Assembly (NCBI GenBank): GCA_019426215.1
Contig: CM033393.1
Span: 47,680,645 to 47,744,644 of the forward strand
Direction: 5' to 3'
DNA from: Buddleja alternifolia
Lineage: Eukaryota; Streptophyta; Magnoliopsida; Lamiales; Scrophulariaceae
Length of the DNA stretch: 64,000 bases
This document shows, in pieces, positions 57,574 to 64,000 of the stretch (its first letter is position 1; each line of letters begins with the position of its first letter). The position numbers were made by a program, and so were the translations under genes. The notes under the pieces were generated by a model. That model saw nothing but the letters and a program-made list of their open reading frames with translations, was not told the DNA's origin and did no database searches.

Positions 57574-58115
57574 TGCAATTTTGTGCTTGATTTATTCAAA
57601 ATGACTCAGTTCAGCTGAAGCAATTTTTCAGCATTACATGACTCCCAAGTTGTGCTGGCTATATAATGTTTCTATTAGATAATATTATTTTCTATGCATT
57701 ACAAATTTAAGAAAATAATAATGGGAGGACTCCCCTGTTTTATAGATATTCATCCCTCTTCTATGTGAGACATGCTAGTTTTTTTATATGTGCCTGTTAC
57801 TAGAAGTTCTTTATGAAGTTTTTATCAATATCAAAAGTACAGATCATGTGTCATTTCTAATGTTTTTCACTTCTATTGTTGTAGTTTGAGTATAAGCATC
57901 TTCACTGACCAGTTGAGACACCTAACCTACAAGTTAGGTTTAGGAGAAACAAAACCGATAAGGAGGCTGTGTATGATATTTTTTTATGCTTGGTATGTTA
58001 AAAAAAATTTGGTTCAACAGAAGCAGTTTTTCAGCATTACATTAATCACCATCGAGAGTTGGACTTTTTTAAGCACAAACTGGGCGTGACCTCAAAAAAG
58101 GCGTGAAAAAATATG
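57574..58115 (+). pseudogene. Second copy of the A-B zinc-finger block, internally deleted
   Basis: 57574-57885 repeats the finger-1 part and following intron of copy A. 57886-58110 repeats copy B up to AAATATGGCAAT. There the sequence jumps to TTTAGAACTTGTGAATG, skipping the rest of finger 2. It leads directly into the array's flank sequence. Confidence 0.8.
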
Positions 58116-58677
58116 GCAATTTTAGAACTTGTGAATGGGGATTATGTTTTTGTGGTTAATACTATGAGGTCAAGAAAATTCACTTTATAAATTTGTTATA
58201 TTAATCACAAAAGTTTATAAAGTACATCATATTTTTTGATTCGCTGGAGTACTTTATCTACCAAGATTTTACTACTAAAACAAATGAAAAATTTATTAGT
58301 GAATATCTCTAACAAATAAATACACACAATAGAAAAAATATACTCGACAATGTGATTTCTATTAATTGGCTTGATTTTATCTAAGTTACTAATCTCTTAT
58401 AATTGTGTTGACAATATAAAAAGTTGTTATTTGTAAATCGATTATGATTGTAGGAGGTTTAATCAGATTAATGTAATTTTTCAAACACATTTGTTAAATT
58501 TATTTATCTAAAATGACGAAGTTCCAAATTTTAATTACCACTTTACAATTGGGTGCAAAGCAATTATTTGACTGGAAGACAACTAACCATGCTTTAATTG
58601 CTGATTAACCTTATCAGTTATAAGTTAATATATTATATTCATATTTAAAAGTCTTTTGGCAAATTTCATACAGAATC

Positions 58678-58887
58678 ATGTATAGGCCTGGAAATGAAAG
58701 TCAAAAGGTTTGTAAGATTGAGAAACTTTTACCTCAAAAATGGGGTGAAAAATGTGGCAAATGTGGCAACTTGTTTGCCAACAATGAAGCCTTAAAGGAG
58801 CTTGTCTGCCCACGTTCTGGGTATTCAAGCAATAGTCAAATGGCCAAGGAATTGAGCAAGCAGGTTCGAGAAAGTAGGAAGAAGTGA
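58678..58887 (+). pseudogene. Zinc-finger-derived 69-aa frame, array unit 1
   Basis: Starts ATGTATAGGCCTGG and reads CGKCGNLFANNEALKELVC. The second half of the zinc site is missing (His to Leu), so it probably cannot bind zinc as a C2H2 finger. Unit 6 (62645-62854) is its closest relative. No promoter seen; probably not a functional gene. Confidence 0.6.
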
Positions 58888-59471
58888 TTGGGTTTCAACA
58901 GGTTAGAAGAATGATTTAGAACTTGTGAAAGGGGATTATGTTTTTGTGGTTAATATTATGAGGTCAAGAAAGTTCACTTTATAAATTTGTTATATTAATC
59001 ACAATAGTTTATAAAGTACATCATATTTTTTGATTCGCTGGAGTACTTTATCTACCAAGATTTTACTACTAAAACAAATGAAAAATTTATTAGTGAATGT
59101 CTCTAACAAATAAATACACACAATAGAAAAAATATACTCGACAATGTGATTTCTATTAATTGGCTTGATTTTATCTAAGTTACTAATCTCTTATAATTGT
59201 GTTGACAATATAAAAAGTTGTTATTTGTAAATCGATTATGATTGTAGGAGGTTTAATCAGATTAATGTAATTTTTCAAACACATTTGTTAAATTTATTTA
59301 TCTAAAATGACGAAGTTCCAAATTTTAAGTACCACTTTACAATTGGGTGCAAAGCAATCATTTGACTGGAAGAACACTAACCATGCTTTAATTGCTGATT
59401 AACCATATCAGTTGTAAGTTAATATATTATATTCATATTTAAAAGTCTTTTGGCAAATTTCATACAGAATC

Positions 59472-59681
59472 TTGTATAGGCCTGGAAATGAAAGTCAAAA
59501 GGTTTGTAAGATTGAGAAAGTTTTACCTCAAAAAAGGGGTGAAAAATGTGGCAATTGTGGCAACTTGTTTGCCAACAATGAAGCCTTAACGGAGTTTGTC
59601 TGCCCACGTTCAGGGTATTCAAGCAATAGTCAAATGGCCAAGGAATTGAGTAAGCAGGTTCGAGAAAGTAGGAAGAAGTGA
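59472..59681 (+). pseudogene. Zinc-finger-derived frame, array unit 2
   Basis: TTG at the usual start, so no ATG. CGNCGNLFANNEALTEFVC, His replaced by Phe. Closest to unit 7 (63438). Confidence 0.6.
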
Positions 59682-60265
59682 TAGGGTTTCAACAGGTTAG
59701 AAGAATGATTTAGAACTTGTGAAAGGGGATTATGTTTTTGGGGTTAATATTATGAGGTCAAGAAAGTTCACTTCATAAATTTGTTATATTAATCACAATA
59801 GTTTATAAAGTACATCATATTTTTTGATTCGCTGGAGTACTTTATCTACCAAGATTTTACTACTAAAACAAATGAAAAATTTATTAGTGAATGTCTCTAA
59901 CAAAGAAATACACATAATAGAAAAAATATACTCGAGAATGTGATTTCTATTAATTGGCTTGATTTTATCTAAGTTACTAATCTCTTATAATTGTGTTTAC
60001 ACTATAAAAAGTTGTTATTTGTAAGTCGATTATGATTGTAGGAGGTTTAATTAGACTAATGTAAATTTTCAAACACATTTGTTAAATTTATTTATCTAAA
60101 ATGACGAAGTTCCAAATTTTAATTACCACTTTACAATTGGGTGCAAAGCAATTATTTGACTGAAAGACAACTAACAATGCTTTAATTGCTGATTAACCTT
60201 ATCAGTTATAAGTTAATATATTATATTCATATTTAAAAGTCTTTTGGCAAATTTCATACAGAATC

Positions 60266-60475
60266 TTGTATAGACCTGGAAATGAAAGTCAAATGGTATG
60301 TGAGATTGAGAAAGTTTTACCTCAAAAAAGGGGTGAAAAATGTGGCAATTGTGGCAACTTGTTTGCCAACAATGAAGCCTTAAAGGAGCTTGTCTGCCCA
60401 CGTTCAGGGTATGTAAGCAATAGTCAAATGGCCAAGGAATTGAGCAAGCAGGTTCGAGAAAGTAGAAAGAAGTGA
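60266..60475 (+). pseudogene. Zinc-finger-derived frame, array unit 3
   Basis: TTG start, CGNCGNLFANNEALKELVC, SGYVSNSQ. Shares AGTAGAAAGAAG with unit 4. Confidence 0.6.
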
Positions 60476-61058
60476 TAGGGTTTCAACAGGTTAGAAGAAT
60501 GATTTAGAACTTGTGAAAGGGGATTATGTTTTTGTGGTTAATATTATGAGGTCAAGAAGGTTCACTTTATAAATTTGTTATATTAATCACAATAGTTTAT
60601 AAAGTACATCATATTTTTTGATTCGCTGGAGTACTTTATCGACCAAGATTTTACTACTAAAACAAATGAAAAATTTATTAGTGAATGTCTCTAACAAATA
60701 AATACACACAATAGAAAAAATATACTCGAGAATGTGATTTCTATTAATTGACTTGATTTTATCCAAGTTACTAATCTCTTATAATTGTGTTGACAATATA
60801 AAAAGTTGTTATTTGTAAATCGATTATGATTGTAGGAGGTTTAATCAGATTAATGTAATTTTTCAAACACATTTGTTAAATTTATTTATCTAAAACGAAG
60901 AAGTTCAAATTTTAATTACCACTTTACAATTGGGTGCAAAGCAATTATTTGACTGGATGACAACTAACCATGCTTTAATTGATGATTAACCTTATCAGTC
61001 ATAAGTTAATATCTTATATTCATATTTAAAAGTCTTTTGGCAAATTTTATACAGAATC

Positions 61059-61268
61059 TTGTATATGCCTGGAAATGAAAGTCAAAAGGTATGTCAGATT
61101 GAGAAAGTTTTACCTCAAAAAAGGGGTGAAAAATGTGGCAATTGTGGCAACTTGTTTGCCAACAATGAAGCCTTAAAGGAGCTTGTCTGCCCTCGTTCAG
61201 GGTATGTAAGCAATAGTCAAATGGCCAAGGAATTAAGCAAGCAGGTTCGAGTAAGTAGAAAGAAGTGA
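61059..61268 (+). pseudogene. Zinc-finger-derived frame, array unit 4
   Basis: TTG start, TATATGCCTGG, CGNCGNLFANNEALKELVC, and QVRVSRKK at the end. Confidence 0.6.
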
Positions 61269-61851
61269 TAGGGTTTCAACAGGTTAGAAGAATGATTTAG
61301 AACTTGTGAAAGGGGATTATGTTTTTGTAGTTAATATTATGAGGTCAAGAAAGTTCACTTTATAAATTTGTTATATTAATCACAATAGTTTATAAAGTAC
61401 ATCATATTTTTTGATTCGCTGGAGTACTTTATCTACCAAGATTTTACTACTAAAACAAATGAAAAATTTATTAGTGAATGTCTCTAACAAATAAATACAC
61501 ACAATAGAAAAAATATACTCGAGAATGTGATTTCTATTAATTGACTTGATTTTATCCAAGTTACTAATCTCTTATAATTGTGTTGACAATATAAAAAGTT
61601 GTTATTTGTAAATCGATTATGATTGTAGGAGGTTTAATCAGATTAATGTAATTTTTCAAACACATTTGTTAAATTTATTTATCTAAAACGACGAAGTTCA
61701 AATATTAATTACTACTTTACAATTGGGTGCAAAGCAATTATTTGACTGGAAGACAACTAACCATGCTTTAATTGCTGATTAACCTTATCAGTTATAAGTT
61801 AATATGTTATATTCATATTTAAAAGTCTTTTGGCAAATTTCTTACAGAATC

Positions 61852-62060
61852 TTGTATAGATCTGGAAATGAAAGTCAAAAGGTATGTAAGATTGAAAAAG
61901 TTTTACCTCAAAAAAGGGGTGAAAATGTGGCAATTGTGGCAACTTTTTTGACAACAATGAAGTCTTAAGGGAGCTTGTCTGCCCACGTTCAGGGTATTCA
62001 AGCAATAGTCAAATGGCCAAGGAATTGAGCAAGCAGGTTCGAGAAAGTAGGAAGAAGTGA
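61852..62060 (+). pseudogene. Zinc-finger-derived frame, array unit 5, frameshifted
   Basis: One base is missing in the A-run before TGTGGC (GGTGAAAATGTGG), so the finger is out of frame. TTTTTTGACAACAATGAAG replaces TTGTTTGCCAACAATGAAG. Confidence 0.65.
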
Positions 62061-62644
62061 TAGGGTTTCAACAGGTTAGAAGAATGATTTAGAACTTGTG
62101 AAAGGGGATTATGTTTTTGTGGTTAATATTATGAGGTCAAAAAAGCTCACTTTATAAATTTGTCATATTAATCACAATAGTTTATAAAGTACATCATATT
62201 TTTTGATTCGCTGGAGTACTTTATCTACCAAGATTTTACTACTAAAACAAATGAAAAATTTATTAGTGAATGTCTCTAACAAATAAATACACACAATAGA
62301 AAAAATATACTCGACAATGTGATTTCTATTAATTGGCTTGATTTTATCTAAGTTACTAATCTCTTATAATTGTGTTGACAATATAAAAAGTTGTTATTTG
62401 TAAATCGATTATGATTGTAGGAGGTTTAATCAGATTAATGTAATTTTTCAAACACATTTGTTAAATTTATTTATCTAAAATGACGAATTTCCAAATTTTA
62501 ATCACCACTTTACAATTGGGTGCAAAGCAATTATTTGACTGGAAGACAACTAACCACGCTTTAATTGCTGATTAACCTTATCAGTTATAAGTTAATATAT
62601 TATATTCATATTTAAAAGTCTTTTGGCAAATTTCATACAGAATC

Positions 62645-62854
62645 ATGTCTAGGCCTGGAAATGAAAGTCAAAAGGTTTGTAAGATTGAGAAAGTTTTACC
62701 TCAAAAATGGGATGAAAAATGTGGCAAATGTGGCAACTTGTTTGCCAACAATGAAGCCTTAACGGAGCTTGTCTGCCCACGTTCAGGGTATTCAAGCAAT
62801 AGTCAAATGGCCAAGGAATTGAGCAAGCAGGTTCGAGAAAGTAGGAAGAAGTGA
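62645..62854 (+). pseudogene. Zinc-finger-derived frame, array unit 6
   Basis: ATGTCTAGGCCTGG start and CGKCGNLFANNEALTELVC. Shares the ATG, the AAATGTGG variant and TGATTGGG with unit 1. Confidence 0.6.
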
Positions 62855-63437
62855 TTGGGTTTCAACAGGTTAGAAGAATGATTTAGAACTTGTGAAAGGG
62901 GATTTTGTTTTTGTGGTTAATATTATGAGGTCAAGAAAGTTCACTTTGTAAATTTGTTATATTAATCACAATAGTTTATAAAGTACATCATATTTTTTGA
63001 TTCGCTGGAGTACTTTATCTACCAAGATTTTACTACTAAAACAAATGAAAAATTTATTAGTGAATGTCTCTAACAAATAAATACACACAATAGAAAAAAT
63101 ATACTCGAGAATGTGATTTCTATTAATTGGCTTGATTTTATCTAAGTTACTAATCTCTTATAATTGTGTTGACAATATAAAAAGTTGTTATTTGTAAATC
63201 GATTATGATTGTAGGAGGTTTAATCAGATTAATGTAATTTTTCAAACACATTTGTTAAATTTATTTATCTAAAATGACGAAGTTCCAAAGTTTAAGTACC
63301 ACTTTACAATTGGGTGCAAAGCAATTATTTGACTGGAAGACAACTAACCATGCTTTAATTGCTGATTAACGTTATCAGTTGTAAGTTAATATGTTATATT
63401 CATATTTAAAAGTCTTTTGGCAAATTTCATACAGAAT

Positions 63438-63648
63438 CTTGTATAGGCCTGGAAATGAAAGTCAAAAGGTTTGTAAGATTGAGAAAGTTTTACCTCAAAA
63501 AAGGGGTGAAAAATATGGCAATTGTGGCAACTTGTTTGCCAACAATGAAGCCTTAACGGACTTTGTCGGCCCACGTTCAGGGTATTCAAACAATAGTCAA
63601 ATGGCCAAGGAATTGAGCAAGCAGGTTCGAGAAAGTAGGAAGAAGTGA
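63438..63648 (+). pseudogene. Zinc-finger-derived frame, array unit 7
   Basis: TTG start. The first Cys of the C-x2-C is lost (YGNCGNLF), as is the later Cys (FVGPRSGYSNN). The unit continues to the window edge. Confidence 0.6.
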
Positions 63649-64000
63649 TAAGGTTTCAAGAGGTTAGAAGAATGATTTAGAACTTGTGAAAGGGGTTTAT
63701 GTTTTTGTGGTTAATATTATGAGGTCAAGAAAGTTCACTTTATAAATTTGTTATATTAATCACAATTGTTTATAAAGTACATCATATTTTCAAATTCGCT
63801 GGAGTACTTTATCTACCAAGATTTTACTACTAAAACAAATGAAAAATTTATTTGTGAATGTCTCTAACAAAGAAATACACACAATAGAAAAAATATACTC
63901 GAGAATGTGATTTCTATTAATTGACTTGATTTTATCCAAGTTACTAATCTCTTATAAATGTGTTGACAATATAAAAAATTGTTATTTGTAAATCGATTAT

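Larger units (their letters stand above)
58116..64000 (+). repeat. Tandem array, ~793-bp unit, with a zinc-finger-derived ORF in each unit
   Basis: Matching points of successive units are at 58678, 59472, 60266, 61059, 61852, 62645 and 63438, spaced 794, 794, 793, 793, 793, 793. The last unit is cut by the window edge. Units are highly similar. Each carries a ~69-codon frame with C-x2-C and LFANNEAL.., ending RESRKK and a stop, then AT-rich flank. The unit at 61852 has a 1-bp deletion that breaks its frame. Only the units at 58678 and 62645 have ATG at the frame start; the others have TTG. In the finger the conserved His has become Leu or Phe. Confidence 0.95.

Noticed and set aside
58116..64000. 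CRISPR-like or bacterial repeat array
   Set aside because: The unit is 793 bp, head to tail with no spacers, in plant nuclear DNA.
1..64000. tRNA or rRNA genes
   Set aside because: A/B-box pairs were found only in SINE contexts without a full cloverleaf, and no rRNA-like segment was recognised.

Overview
This is nuclear DNA from a flowering plant, most likely a eudicot. The protein genes are split by short GT-AG introns. The space between them is AT-rich and filled with plant transposons: hAT, Mutator-like and Stowaway MITEs, tRNA-derived SINEs, an L1-type LINE and solo LTRs. Two neighbouring genes keep the order of Arabidopsis AT1G67170-AT1G67180. No CRISPR, operon, rRNA or convincing tRNA was seen.

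Layout. 1-9.8 kb: one small conserved peptide gene (1608-1811), then repeats, including a 3.54 kb long-TIR Mutator-like element with a nested element. 9.8-13.5 kb (-): a BRCT-RING-PHD protein. 15.2-17.5 kb (-): an FLX-like coiled-coil protein (FLL2 type). 19.6-20.4 kb: a non-autonomous hAT element with a perfect 8-bp target duplication. 21.2-23.9 kb (-): type 2 tryptophan synthase beta. 24.0-30.3 kb (-): a full-length but mutated LINE with a 13-bp target duplication, 115 bp upstream of the trpB2 start codon. 31.1-31.6 kb: a copia-type solo LTR. 32.1-34.0 kb (-): a DUF1262 protein. 34.7-35.5 kb (-): a KIN/COR6.6-like small stress protein. 37.0-37.8 kb: a second hAT element. 40.7-43.2 kb (+): mitochondrial proline dehydrogenase. 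45.5-49.9 kb (-): an FTSHI3-like inactive FtsH. 50.4-52.3 kb: a three-level nest, a SINE split by a fold-back element that is split by a Mutator MITE. 52.5-55.4 kb: a probable 2.9-kb solo LTR. 55.8 kb to the end: a broken C2H2-type zinc-finger gene that has been duplicated, partly inverted and amplified into a tandem array with a ~793-bp unit. The array runs off the right edge.

The coding exons of the seven spliced genes were joined by hand. Each gives one continuous frame of near family length: 491, 483, 501, 389, 65, 485 and 616 aa. The genes do not form one pathway. Two (KIN-like, PRODH) belong to families known for stress or ABA and proline responses. FTSHI3 is plastid-targeted in Arabidopsis and PRODH is mitochondrial. 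The most unusual structure is the zinc-finger-derived array at the right end: its founder, its amplification junction, an inverted copy and a 5-unit higher-order period can all be read from the sequence.
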